A stretch of DNA of 64,000 nucleotides, taken from NCBI RefSeq assembly GCF_024628725.1, contig NZ_CP102409.1:315501-379500 (forward strand). The letters are read 5' to 3'. The notes under the pieces were generated by a model, which ran no database searches, was not told the DNA's origin, and was given only the letters and a program-made list of their open reading frames with translations. Made by a program: the position numbers and the translations under genes. Below are positions 46,696-55,501 of the stretch, piece after piece; position 1 is the first letter of the stretch; every line of letters starts with the position of its first letter. Origin of the DNA: Ruegeria sp. YS9. Lineage in GTDB: Bacteria > Pseudomonadota > Alphaproteobacteria > Rhodobacterales > Rhodobacteraceae.

Positions 46696-48093
46696 ATGAC
46701 CAGCATGCGAATGTCCCTTGGCCCGGCGGTAATGGTTGCGGCAGCTTTTGGTTTTTCGGCGGCTGCGCTGGCTCAGGATCAAGAAGATCCTCAAACGCTG
46801 TTCACCAATGTACACGTCTTTGATGGCGTGAATGAACAGCGTATCGAGAATACCAATGTTCTGGTCGAGGGCAACCTGATCAAGACTGTTTCAACCGAAG
46901 CGGTCGACGCGCCCAATGCCGTTGTGATTGACGGCGGAGGGCGGACGTTGAGCCCGGGCTTTGTCGAGACCCACGCCCATTTGATGCTGATGGGGCCCAC
47001 TCTGCCCGCGATGGAAGCCAACGTGACATGGGAAGACTTTGCCATTCATGGCGCACGAATGGCTGAAATGTACCTGATGCAGGGGTTCACCACGGTCAGG
47101 GATGCAGGTGGGGCCAATGGCGGGCTGCGCCGGGCAATTGAGGCGGGGCAAATCGACGGCCCGCGTTTCTTTCCGTCAGGTGCGTTCATCGGTACGCGAG
47201 GTGGTCACGCTGACTTTGCCAATTTTACTGCACCGCCGGGCTCAGAGACCAACATGAGCCGCCTGAACATGGCGCAGGAAGTCAGCGGCGTGGATGACGT
47301 TTACAGGTTTGCTCGCAACAATTTCCGAATGGGTGCGACACAGTTGAAATTCATGCAATCCGGGGGCGTCGTCTCGGCCTTCGACCCCTGGCAATTGCTG
47401 GCCGGATCTCCCGAGGAAATCAGAGCCGCCGTGCAAGTGGCAAATGAGTATGGCAGTTATGTCATGGCGCATTCTTATCGCAAGGAAGCAATCCTCGCAG
47501 CGCTCGACGCAGGTGTGATGTCGATCGAACATGGATTCTCGTTCGACTGTGACATTGCCCGGGTCATGAACGAAAAAGGGGCCTACATTACCACCAACCT
47601 GACGGCCTTCGACCCCGGATTGCTGGACATTCCGGCGGTGGCAAACGTGCCGTCGAGCCTGGCCAAGGCACAATCCGCCTCGGCCACATTTGCAGGCTAT
47701 ATCGACAATATGAAGGAATGCCCGGTGAAACGGGGATTCCAGACCGATTGTGTTGGTTCAGTCGAGGCTTGCAATATCCAGATTGCCTATGAGAAACACC
47801 TGAACAATGAGTTTTTCGGGCCCTATCAGTCGATGGTTACTCTGACGTCGATCGGCGGCGAGATCGTGGCGCTGTCCGGCGATTTCATGAACCCGTATAC
47901 GGCCGGAAAACTGGGTGTGATCGAGGAAGGGGCCTATGCTGATATCCTGCTGATCGACGGAAACCCGCTTGCAGACTTTTCCGTCGTTGGAACCGGGGAT
48001 CAATGGTTTGGCGCCGAAACGAGGCCGGAAAGCCCGGAAACGATCCGACTGATTATGAAGGACGGTGTGATATACAAGAACACGCTGGAGTGA
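46696..48093 (+). CDS. Exported amidohydrolase (imidazolonepropionase/prolidase-like)
   Basis: A 465-aa metal-dependent hydrolase with signal peptide (MTSMRMSLGPAVMVAAAFGF, cleavage after ALAQ). Metal ligands appear as FVETHAHLML (H-x-H), the carboxylated lysine-type strand in ATQLKFMQSGG, AHSYRKEAI and SIEHGFSFD. The C-terminus GVIEEGAYADILLIDGNPLADF is the amidohydrolase composite-domain block. It resembles secreted Xaa-Pro- or aryl-peptide amidohydrolases. GGGAG precedes the ATG. It is followed by DUF3299, a porin and a dipeptidase, suggesting a peptide or amide scavenging set. Confidence 0.85.
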   Translation: MTSMRMSLGPAVMVAAAFGFSAAALAQDQEDPQTLFTNVHVFDGVNEQRIENTNVLVEGNLIKTVSTEAVDAPNAVVIDGGGRTLSPGFVETHAHLMLMGPTLPAMEANVTWEDFAIHGARMAEMYLMQGFTTVRDAGGANGGLRRAIEAGQIDGPRFFPSGAFIGTRGGHADFANFTAPPGSETNMSRLNMAQEVSGVDDVYRFARNNFRMGATQLKFMQSGGVVSAFDPWQLLAGSPEEIRAAVQVANEYGSYVMAHSYRKEAILAALDAGVMSIEHGFSFDCDIARVMNEKGAYITTNLTAFDPGLLDIPAVANVPSSLAKAQSASATFAGYIDNMKECPVKRGFQTDCVGSVEACNIQIAYEKHLNNEFFGPYQSMVTLTSIGGEIVALSGDFMNPYTAGKLGVIEEGAYADILLIDGNPLADFSVVGTGDQWFGAETRPESPETIRLIMKDGVIYKNTLE

Positions 48094-48118
48094 CCCCAAA
48101 AACGGTTGGAGAGATTTC

Positions 48119-48883
48119 ATGGTCCCTTGGTTTTGCGCCGCAGTTTTCGCTGGCTTGGTCCTGAGCGGTCATTCCGCAATGGCAGCGCCCCATGCGACGC
48201 TTGACTGGTCTGACCTTCCGGACCCGTCCGTGCAGGTGTTTGATGACCCCTATCGTGATCTCAGCCCTGAACAGTTTGACGATGTCCTTTTCGTCGTGCG
48301 CTTGCGCGGCAGGTTGCAGCAGGATGTCGGCAGCGTCGAGGAAAGACAGAAATGGCAAGAGCTTCTGACCGAGACCGAAGACGCCTTGGCCGAGGGTGGC
48401 GTTGATGTCGATTGGCTGCTCGATCAGCGCGAGGATGTGAAAGAGCGGCGAAAAAAGGCAGGAACAAGGGGAAATCCGCGATTCAATGGCCAGACGGTTA
48501 CATTGACGGGCTTTGCCATTCCCGCGCCGAACGATCCGGACGGGCGAGCAGTGGCGTATTTGGTACCAGAACGCGGGATGTGCAGCCACATGCCTCCGCC
48601 TCCGCCCAATCAGATGATCCGGGTGCGGTTGAACGGCGACTGGGCCCCCAGTTACTTCCATGAACCTGTTCGGCTCACTGGTACGCTGACGATTGAACCC
48701 TCGGTTCAGAACATAATGGTCGTGGATGGGCCTGTGCCGATGAATGCGACCTTCAAATTGGAGACGGACAGCGTTGAAACGCTGGAAACAAAGGCCGACG
48801 GTCTGGAATGGAGGCAGCGTGCAGCCGATCGCGTCCGAGCTGCCGGCAATCGCAAAACCGGCGGCGCAAAGGCGTCGGAATGA
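48119..48883 (+). CDS. DUF3299-domain exported protein
   Basis: A 254-aa protein with a likely signal peptide (MVPWFCAAVFAGLVLSGHSA). The C-terminal half carries the DUF3299 pattern: LTGFAIPAPNDPDGRAVAYLVPERGMCSHMPPPPPNQMIRV with its conserved C-x-H and proline run, plus NIMVVDGP. The N-terminal linker is long and charged. Function is unknown; members lie near transport or metal genes. It overlaps the porin gene by 4 nt. Confidence 0.8.
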   Translation: MVPWFCAAVFAGLVLSGHSAMAAPHATLDWSDLPDPSVQVFDDPYRDLSPEQFDDVLFVVRLRGRLQQDVGSVEERQKWQELLTETEDALAEGGVDVDWLLDQREDVKERRKKAGTRGNPRFNGQTVTLTGFAIPAPNDPDGRAVAYLVPERGMCSHMPPPPPNQMIRVRLNGDWAPSYFHEPVRLTGTLTIEPSVQNIMVVDGPVPMNATFKLETDSVETLETKADGLEWRQRAADRVRAAGNRKTGGAKASE

Positions 48884-50058
48884 TAGGGCGCCTTGTTGCC
48901 GCATTGAGTATTGCCTGCGCGGGTATGGCGTCTGCCCAGGGGTTGTCCGGGCCTTCTTCGGTCGAGGCCGAGCTGAAACCTGGCGATGGCCTGACCGATC
49001 CGCAATACCGTTCCGAGTTTCCGCGCAATATCGCGCCGGGTTGGTTTCGGTGGAAAGACCGGCTGGCCGAGGGCGGGTTTCGTTTCAACGTGGATTACCT
49101 GGCGTTGGGCCAATCCACGAACGCTGATTTGGGAACTGGCGAAGCCGCAGGTGGAATCGCTCGCGTCTACGGCAGTTGGCAGGCAACCGAGCGGGGTTCT
49201 CTGACATTCAAAATCGAAGATCGGCACGGATACACCGATGTTGCCCCGCAATTCCTCGGGCTGGACGGAGGCGCATTGTCGATCACCGGGACTGCCTTCA
49301 ACGACAACGGTTTGCTGCTGACCAACCTGTTCTGGACCCAAAGGGCCGAGAACGGCGCGTGGACGCTGCAAGTCGGCCAGATTGATGTGACGGACTTTGT
49401 GGATATCTATGGGTTGGTCAGCCCCTACAGCGGGTTCCAAAACCTGTCGTTCAACACCAACCCGACAATCAACACGCCCAACCAGGGAATTGGCATTGCC
49501 GGTGGGATAAAGCTGAACGAAAACTTCTATGCCGTTGCCAGCGTTGCAGACGCAAACGCCGATCCGTCTGATCCAAGTCTTGACGTGTTCAGCGATGGCA
49601 ATCTCTTCAAATCGTTTGAAATTGGCTACACGTCGGGCTTTGATCGCATCTATTTCGACAATATCCACCTGACCCTCTGGCATGCGGATGCGGCCGACGA
49701 TGGCAGCCGTGCAGAAGATTACGGGGGTGTGTTTTCCGCGGCATGGTTTGTCGACAACAAATGGATGCCGTTCTTTCGGGCAGGGGCGTCGAAAGGCACG
49801 GCAGCGCTGTATGATCGTTCGGTTTCTGTCGGGTTGGGCTATTACGGTCGAAACACAGATCTGGCCGGCTTGGGTTTGAACTGGGCCGAGGCAAGAAACA
49901 TCGACGGCGATCAGTTCACGCTGGAAGCATTCTATCGCTTTTCGATCTCACCCGGGCTGCAAATCACGCCGTCGCTACAGTTCATCTCCAATCCGCTGCT
50001 GAACCCCAATCAGGATAGCATCACGCTGTTCAGCCTGCGAACCCGGATCGTTTTTTGA
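48880..50058 (+). CDS. OprB-like carbohydrate-selective porin
   Basis: A 392-aa outer-membrane beta-barrel. The signal peptide [20 protein letters not shown] is followed by alternating amphipathic strands and the OprB-type ending [17 protein letters not shown] and FSLRTRIVF, with the terminal aromatic residue needed for barrel assembly. Start ATG 48880 overlaps the DUF3299 stop (ATGA), so a longer in-frame start at 48808 is rejected. The family passes sugars, but the neighbours suggest peptides or amides as cargo. Confidence 0.85.
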   Translation: MIGRLVAALSIACAGMASAQGLSGPSSVEAELKPGDGLTDPQYRSEFPRNIAPGWFRWKDRLAEGGFRFNVDYLALGQSTNADLGTGEAAGGIARVYGSWQATERGSLTFKIEDRHGYTDVAPQFLGLDGGALSITGTAFNDNGLLLTNLFWTQRAENGAWTLQVGQIDVTDFVDIYGLVSPYSGFQNLSFNTNPTINTPNQGIGIAGGIKLNENFYAVASVADANADPSDPSLDVFSDGNLFKSFEIGYTSGFDRIYFDNIHLTLWHADAADDGSRAEDYGGVFSAAWFVDNKWMPFFRAGASKGTAALYDRSVSVGLGYYGRNTDLAGLGLNWAEARNIDGDQFTLEAFYRFSISPGLQITPSLQFISNPLLNPNQDSITLFSLRTRIVF

Positions 50059-50108
50059 TGCGGCTCGAAAGCTGCAACTCACACGAAGCCAATTTGGGAG
50101 GCTCAGTC

Positions 50109-51350
50109 ATGAAAACTATGTTGGCCGCAAGCGCCATTGCAATCGTATTCGGTGCCGCCCTGCACGCGAGCGAGGAAAGCAAGACATGGGATGCGTCAGA
50201 TAAGGCGAAGCAATTTGTGAAGGACACAATCGTGCTTGGCATGTTGGCCAGTCCCTACGGCACCGGGTGGACTGAAGACGAACAGCTGCACATTTACTTC
50301 GCGCGCGCTCGGGACAACGGCATAACAGGTCACGAGATGACGCTGGCCGCAGCGGATATGTCTTTTGAGACCTTTCTTGATCAGCACTACCACTTCCGGT
50401 CGGCGATGGCGCAGCAGCCGGAAAACTACCTGATCGTGAACGAAACCCGTGATATCGAGACCGCCCATATTCAAGGCAAGACGGCCGTCATCTGGAACAG
50501 CCAAACTGCCACAATCCTGAACGGCGACCTCAAGAAGATGGCCTTGCTAAAGGATATGGGGATCAAGAGTATGATCCTGGCCTACAACGATATCTTCCGC
50601 ACCGGGTCGGGACAGTTGGCAGCCTATAACGGGCGCGACATCGGTCTGACACCTTGGGGGAAGTCGGTCATCGATGAAATGGTGCGGTTCGGTATCCTGC
50701 TTGACCTGAGCCACACCGGATCCAAAACAGCCAACGACGCCATGGACTACATGGACGAGAACTATCCGGGCGTGCCCTACGTCTACACCCACTCAGTCCC
50801 CGCCGGCCTTTACGCGAACGAACCCGGTGCGACGCCACGCGGGTGTTATCGGGCCATTCCCGACGACGAGGCCCTGCGTGCGGCCAAATCGGGGGGGTAC
50901 ATTTCTCCCACATTCACCGAATGGATGATGGACGGCGTTTGGCCTGAAGATATCTCACCCAAACAGGCCGCTGACATGATTGATTATTATGTCCAGCTTG
51001 TCGGAGTGGACCACGTCGGGATCGCAACGGATGATATGTTCTCGACCGAGCTTGTCGTGCAGTTCGCCACTGAAAACGCAAGCATGTATGATGATGGCGG
51101 TTATATGATCGACGCCTTCAACAAGGGGGCCACCGGTAACGGTGAACTGGCCAAGATACTTGCGGCAATCACCGATGATCTTTGGGCGCGCGGCTATTCC
51201 GATGAAGACCTCGAAAAGATCTATGGCGGCAACAAGATGCGGGTTTACGCGCAAGTGTGGGAAGGCAAGCCCCCCGAACGATTTCTGAAAGAACACCCCC
51301 CGCGCCTGCGTCTCAGACAGGAACTGAGAGAAGGGTTCTATTCGCGATAG
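50109..51350 (+). CDS. Exported M19-family (membrane dipeptidase-like) protein
   Basis: A 413-aa protein with signal peptide [20 protein letters not shown]. It keeps [12 protein letters not shown] and YTHSVPAGL (zinc histidines) and [10 protein letters not shown] (aspartate) of the renal-dipeptidase family. The usual N-terminal H-x-D pair and the E-G-G glutamate are not seen ([13 protein letters not shown] and [10 protein letters not shown] lie where they are expected), so zinc site 1 may be altered. GGGAGG fixes the ATG. It ends the amidohydrolase-porin operon. Confidence 0.82.
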   Translation: MKTMLAASAIAIVFGAALHASEESKTWDASDKAKQFVKDTIVLGMLASPYGTGWTEDEQLHIYFARARDNGITGHEMTLAAADMSFETFLDQHYHFRSAMAQQPENYLIVNETRDIETAHIQGKTAVIWNSQTATILNGDLKKMALLKDMGIKSMILAYNDIFRTGSGQLAAYNGRDIGLTPWGKSVIDEMVRFGILLDLSHTGSKTANDAMDYMDENYPGVPYVYTHSVPAGLYANEPGATPRGCYRAIPDDEALRAAKSGGYISPTFTEWMMDGVWPEDISPKQAADMIDYYVQLVGVDHVGIATDDMFSTELVVQFATENASMYDDGGYMIDAFNKGATGNGELAKILAAITDDLWARGYSDEDLEKIYGGNKMRVYAQVWEGKPPERFLKEHPPRLRLRQELREGFYSR

Positions 51351-51680
51351 ATGTCCAGGACCGGCCTCAATGATGATTGGCCCCGGATACGGAACAGCGC
51401 AGAAATTTTTGGGGAAAGGATGGTGGGTGATGAGAGACTCGAACTCCCGACAAAGTATTATAAAGCAATGGGTTATATGTCGTATTGTAACTGTGTAACC
51501 GACTTTAGAATGGCCCAAACTACCAAACGTAAGCCTAGGCTTTCAACAGTCCCTCATTGTGGGTCAGAGCACGACATCTTATTCCGAGCCCAACCCTCTG
51601 GGCGTAAGTGTTTCCCGCGCGAAGATCAAACAGTCATCCTGGTCCGATCTGGTAGATGGTCGATCTTCGAAGGCGGCCTA
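51351..51680. other. Gene-poor junction with tRNA-Val 3' fragment
   Basis: 330 nt between the dipeptidase gene and the IS. It contains the tRNA-Val 3'-end fragment (51421-51451) and otherwise AT-mixed sequence. A 121-codon frame covering it (51351-51716) crosses into the IS and lacks any domain. None of it matches the expected N-terminal half of the truncated CD-NTase that follows the IS. Confidence 0.6.
51421..51451 (-). other. tRNA-Val 3'-end fragment, copy 2 (probable att site)
   Basis: On the minus strand 51451-51421 reads GTCGGGAGTTCGAGTC followed by TCTCATCACCCACCA: a T stem and loop (GGGAG-TTCGAGT-CTCTC), 3' acceptor strand ATCACCC, discriminator A and CCA, matching the tRNA-Val ending CATCACCCACCA. 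Sequence 5' of it does not form a tRNA. Such 3' fragments mark the far end of islands integrated into a tRNA gene; the intact tRNA would be expected beyond the right edge. Confidence 0.65.
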
Positions 51681-51744
51681 GGGTCAGGACGCATTGATTT
51701 CCCGCGCATGACGTGATTCACGGCCCCAAAAACGGAGCGGTGAT

Positions 51745-52092
51745 ATGAGCGACCTTTACTGGCTGAGCGATGAGCAGATGGCCAAGCTTACCCCTTTTTT
51801 CCCGAAGTCGCACGGCAAGCCACGTGTCGATGACAAGCGCGTCCTGAGTGGGATTATCTTCATCAATCGCAATGGTTTGCGCTGGCGTGACGCTCCTGCC
51901 GCCTATGGTCCGCACAAGACGCTCTACAGCCGCTGGAAGCGCTGGAGCGAGAAAGGCATCTTTGCGCGGATGATGGCGGGTCTGGCCGCCGAACACGGCG
52001 AACAGAAGACCGTGATGATCGACGCGACCTACCTCAAGGCCCATCGAACAGCGACCAGTCTGGCCGCGAAAAAGGGGGGCGTGGGCGCCTGA
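51745..52092 (+). CDS. IS5-family transposase, first frame (OrfA)
   Basis: 115 codons: MSDLYWLSDEQMAKLTPFFP is the N-terminal DUF4096-type domain, and MIDATYLKAHRTA holds the first catalytic aspartate. The frame ends just after a run A5G6 (52069-52079). A -1 slip there joins it to the second frame, the standard IS427 programmed frameshift. Confidence 0.88.
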   Translation: MSDLYWLSDEQMAKLTPFFPKSHGKPRVDDKRVLSGIIFINRNGLRWRDAPAAYGPHKTLYSRWKRWSEKGIFARMMAGLAAEHGEQKTVMIDATYLKAHRTATSLAAKKGGVGA

Positions 52093-52112
52093 TCGGTCGA
52101 ACCAAAGGCGGC

Positions 52113-52502
52113 ATGAACACCAAACTGCACGCCATCTGCGATAGCCAAGGCCGCCCACTCAACCTGTTCGTCACCGCCGGTCAGGTCAGCGACTACATCG
52201 GTGCGCGGGCGTTGCTCAGCAGCCTGCCAAAGGTCGACTGGCTGCTCGGGGATCGCGGTTACGATGCCGATTGGTTCCGGGAAGCGTTGCAAGACAAAGG
52301 GATACGCGCCTGCATCCCTGGACGAAAGCAGCGCAAGAAAGCCGTCAGATACGATAAGCGTCGATACAAACGCCGAAACCGGATCGAGATCATGTTCGGC
52401 AGGCTGAAGGATTGGCGGCGCGTGGCAACCCGCTACGACCGTTGCCCAAAGGTCTTCCTCTCTGCCATCGCTCTGGCCGCGCTCGTCATCTACTGGTTAT
52501 GA
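52113..52502 (+). CDS. IS5-family transposase, second frame (OrfB)
   Basis: The C-terminal DDE part of the transposase. The ATG at 52113 is probably internal: the frame is open back to the slip site, reading GGRGRLIGRTKGG before MNTKLHA. LLGDRGYDADWF supplies the second aspartate and RRNRIEIMFGRLKDW the glutamate. The fused product would be about 251 aa and looks intact, so the element may still be active. Confidence 0.85.
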   Translation: MNTKLHAICDSQGRPLNLFVTAGQVSDYIGARALLSSLPKVDWLLGDRGYDADWFREALQDKGIRACIPGRKQRKKAVRYDKRRYKRRNRIEIMFGRLKDWRRVATRYDRCPKVFLSAIALAALVIYWL

Positions 52503-53440
52503 ATCCTGACCCTAAGTACCTGCGAGATATTAAGACCACTTTTACGTGTTCGTCAGTCTGTCTCACCACTTTGCTTGCCCATCAAATCCAAGCGAACGAC
52601 AAGGGCACTGCCGACTTCGCCGATACGCCTAGTGCACTCAGAACGATGTTTGAGCGTCTTGATACTTGGTTGCAGGTCAGGCCTGTAAAACCTAAGGTAT
52701 CCAGCCCGTTCAGCAATGAAGATTTTGCCGTTTGCTGGACCGACGACCAATATTCGAATTTTCGAGACAAGGTGAACAAATATCGCGCCTGGATCGACGA
52801 CGCCTTTGAGGAAACCGACAGAAACAAGAGTATATCAAAGTGGCGGCGTGTGTTTGGAGATGACTTCGGCAAGATAGAAGGCGAACAGCAGGCAAAATCT
52901 GTCACGGCGAAAGCGGTTGATCATCTTCGCGAAGACGTAAGAGCCTTACCCGCTACGGCAATAGGCTTTGTTGGCGACGTTGTCGACTTAGTGAAACAGT
53001 ATGGCGCACGAGCGATACCCTGCACGCTCTCGAATCTTCCATATCTTTCACAACCAACTTGGCGGGCAGTAGGAAACCATCTGTTTTCGGCGTATCTTAC
53101 GGCAACACTACACCGTTCGCGCGGGGGCGCAACCGTCTGTGACGTGAGCAGCGGCGACGTTGTTGCCAAGAAAATGAAATTGAAATTCACTGCGAGACTT
53201 GCCACTGGAATGCCCCTCAATGGGCAGGACTATAGGATCGAGTGGCGCGTCACAAACACCGGGGAAGAAGCCCTTGCAAAAGGCCAGCTTCGCGGATCGT
53301 TCGTCGGTTCCAATTCTGGTGGTGATCGTTGGGAAAACCTCGAATTTCGTGGAGTTCATTTCGTCGAGGCATTTGTCATACGAAAGCGTGACGGTATTCA
53401 GGTTAGCCGAAGTGATCCCTTCTATGTAGTGATCGAATAG
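52499..53440 (+). pseudogene. IS-truncated CBASS-type CD-NTase (C-terminal half)
   Basis: The 313-aa readable remainder has no nucleotidyltransferase catalytic core (no G-S-x2-D-x-D). Its first part is like the helical half of SMODS-type CD-NTases (TALRT-like SALRTMFERLDTWL, then NEDFAVCWTDDQYSNFRDKV and WRRVFGDDFG). The last 90 residues match the AGS-C sensor domain: YRIEWRVTNTGEEALAKGQL RG then FRGVHFVEAFVIRKRDGI. The ATG at 52499 is formed by the IS end itself. In an intact protein, a second-messenger synthase of an antiphage CBASS operon would be expected; effector genes are not seen. Confidence 0.7.
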
Positions 53441-53566
53441 CTGAGGAAAGGTAGGACCAGTTCAGGAGTTCACGCGCTATTGCTAGTCACAGTTGTCGAC
53501 TAATGTGGCCAACTTCAGAAATTCGGGCTGTGAGCGAAGCATGGGCGAGTGTCGCTCAACGGCAGC

Positions 53567-53594
53567 ACTGGGCCGCCCGCGAAGACGGCCCAGT
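53567..53594. terminator. Hairpin at the end of the NACHT gene
   Basis: ACTGGGCCG (53567-53575) pairs perfectly with CGGCCCAGT (53586-53594) around a 10-nt loop. It overlaps the first base of the stop codon of the minus-strand NACHT gene. No U-run follows on either side. It may protect or end transcripts from both flanks. Confidence 0.4.
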
Positions 53595-55501
53595 CAGGCT
53601 AGTCTCTCAAAATGTATCTGCAAATTGGCCAACTGGATTACCGGCACTGCACCCGTAGGAGAAAGAAGGATGAGCCGCGCAACTTCGGCAAAGCTCGAGT
53701 GGCGAGGGGAAATCTCTTCAAGTTTTTCGAGCAAGTGCCGTCCCGCACTAGTATCTCTGAGGTAACTGAGGTGTGTAACAGTCTTAGCCAATATCAAAAC
53801 CGATTGCTCATCGAGGGACCGGCAATCTAACTCAGCCCCAAAATCGGTTTCAAAGAAATCAGGGAGATTGGAACCATCGACCATCATCTCCTCAGTTAGT
53901 CCATCAACAATCTTGATGAGTTCCAACTTACTCAGCCCATCATGCGAAAGTATCGAAGAGACCATCCGATCAACTGATTTTATCGCATCCGAAGAGCTAC
54001 GACTTTGAGAAAGTGCGAAAAACTCTGGATCTTGGCAGAGCTGTCCAACCTGTCGCCAAACATCGACCCAGTTTCCGTCTCGCCCGTGCAAATTCAGTTC
54101 TTCCCCTAGACCACTGGCGCGTTCGACCAGGTAACTTGCACAAAAAAAATCTTGAAAATATCGATGGCTAAATGCCCAAGTGTCTGGGTTAAGCTCCTGA
54201 ATAATACCAGTTCGGTCAGTTATTTCTTGCAGAATTGCGCGCGCGCCAAGGGTCTCGCTGTCAAATGGCAATATGCCCTCCAACAGCTCGGCTTCGAATT
54301 GAGCACCTTGTACGGACTGTAATCTATAAGCAAGCCTTCCCAGTGTGGATTGGATAGACTCTACCGAGATGTTTGTGTCGCGATCTATACCTCTCCGAGC
54401 ATCCCACCTTTCGATTAGCTGGGCTACCAACTCTCGACACAACACACCAATGTTAAATGGAAGAGAACCGCGAAGCCGAAACATGCCAAGCGCAAGACTT
54501 AGAGAAAACGGGTTTTTCAAAAACTCACGCAAGTCGGGATTCGCGTCAAGTACACGAGTAAATCTCCTAGCGGAGTTTGGGTCTTCGAGAACTAACTGGC
54601 AATACTCGTTTACCTGAGCTCGACTGAACGGATGTAGTTTTGCCTTTTTGAACGTACCCCAGAGGCCGTAATCAAGTGACTTTAGTTGCCTTGATGTCAC
54701 TATCGTACTTGAAGACGGACGGCTCTCCAAAAAACCTTCCAACCAGCTTCCGAATGCTGACCTATCTCTTACGTTGAGCTCATCCAGCCCGTCAAAAACA
54801 AAGAGGGTCTTTCCATCTGCCCCCATGTTAACAACATGGTTCCTGCCTGCTTGCTCCTCCTCTGAGACCAGCCACGTCTCGAACTCATTTGATTTATGAG
54901 CAAAATCTCTAAGCTGAAAATAGAATACTAATGGAGGGTCTGCCTTTCGCCGTTTTCGTCTACCCTCATTTAAGTATACTTGTGTCAGATAACGTACAAA
55001 GCTGGTCTTTCCCGCTCCTGGTTGTCCCACCAGCAAAATTCTGGAGTCTCTTCTGATCGTACTCGGATGAGTGATTGTTGATTGAGATTCATCATCCCAC
55101 TCAACTACAGGTGCAATATATTTCGATGGTAGATCAATCTGGTAATTATGAAAAAAGACATCGGAGTTTCGTGACCGTACTAGCCATTTGGAGACCCAAT
55201 CAGCGTCAGGAAGCGTGTCATCTGAGCCACGTTTCGGGCTGTTTTCGTCAATCGGACGAAAGTCCTCGTCCAACATGATGTAGTGACTAAAGACTTTCTC
55301 ATTCTTGGGTACATGAACTCTGCAATTTTTGAATTCTGTCCCATCGATGGATACGGTTGATGTCTCCGTATCGAACTCCCGAACAATCTCTTCCTCAAAC
55401 TGCTCCAAAAAGTTTTCGTCGCGCCAATCTCTGATATCAACATCTTCCGTCCGCGCGCGATACTTGCCATTGCCTTCGACGAGTGGGACGTAAATTTTCA
55501 T
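53594..55501 (-). CDS. NACHT-domain STAND NTPase
   Basis: A 635-aa signal-transduction ATPase. Residues 1-150 are an unassigned N-terminal effector-like region. The NACHT core follows: Walker A GQPGAGKTS (159-167), Walker B LFVFDGLDEL (233-242), sensor TIVTSR (266-271), then a winged-helix-like segment (WAFSHRYFQDFFCASYL, typical of NACHT). The rest (about 470-635) is helical and may be a sensor without clear repeats. Bacterial NACHT proteins often defend against phage. It starts 4 nt inside the upstream nucleotidyltransferase gene; the region is AT-rich. Confidence 0.88.
   Translation of the reverse strand: MKIYVPLVEGNGKYRARTEDVDIRDWRDENFLEQFEEEIVREFDTETSTVSIDGTEFKNCRVHVPKNEKVFSHYIMLDEDFRPIDENSPKRGSDDTLPDADWVSKWLVRSRNSDVFFHNYQIDLPSKYIAPVVEWDDESQSTITHPSTIRRDSRILLVGQPGAGKTSFVRYLTQVYLNEGRRKRRKADPPLVFYFQLRDFAHKSNEFETWLVSEEEQAGRNHVVNMGADGKTLFVFDGLDELNVRDRSAFGSWLEGFLESRPSSSTIVTSRQLKSLDYGLWGTFKKAKLHPFSRAQVNEYCQLVLEDPNSARRFTRVLDANPDLREFLKNPFSLSLALGMFRLRGSLPFNIGVLCRELVAQLIERWDARRGIDRDTNISVESIQSTLGRLAYRLQSVQGAQFEAELLEGILPFDSETLGARAILQEITDRTGIIQELNPDTWAFSHRYFQDFFCASYLVERASGLGEELNLHGRDGNWVDVWRQVGQLCQDPEFFALSQSRSSSDAIKSVDRMVSSILSHDGLSKLELIKIVDGLTEEMMVDGSNLPDFFETDFGAELDCRSLDEQSVLILAKTVTHLSYLRDTSAGRHLLEKLEEISPRHSSFAEVARLILLSPTGAVPVIQLANLQIHFERLA

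Larger units (their letters stand above)
51681..52512 (+). mobile_element. IS5-family (IS427-group) insertion sequence, 832 bp
   Basis: Ends are GGGTCAGGACGCATTGA at 51681 and the reverse complement of GGGTCAGGATTCATAAC at 52512, imperfect terminal repeats sharing GGGTCAGGA and CAT. TA flanks both sides (51679-51680 and 52513-52514), a possible 2-bp target duplication. It carries two overlapping transposase frames. It lies exactly at the truncated front of a CD-NTase-like gene. Confidence 0.88.

Noticed and set aside
51351..51716. 121-codon frame as the missing N-terminal half of the CD-NTase
   Set aside because: No G-S or D-x-D nucleotidyltransferase motif in any of the three plus-strand frames of 51451-51680.
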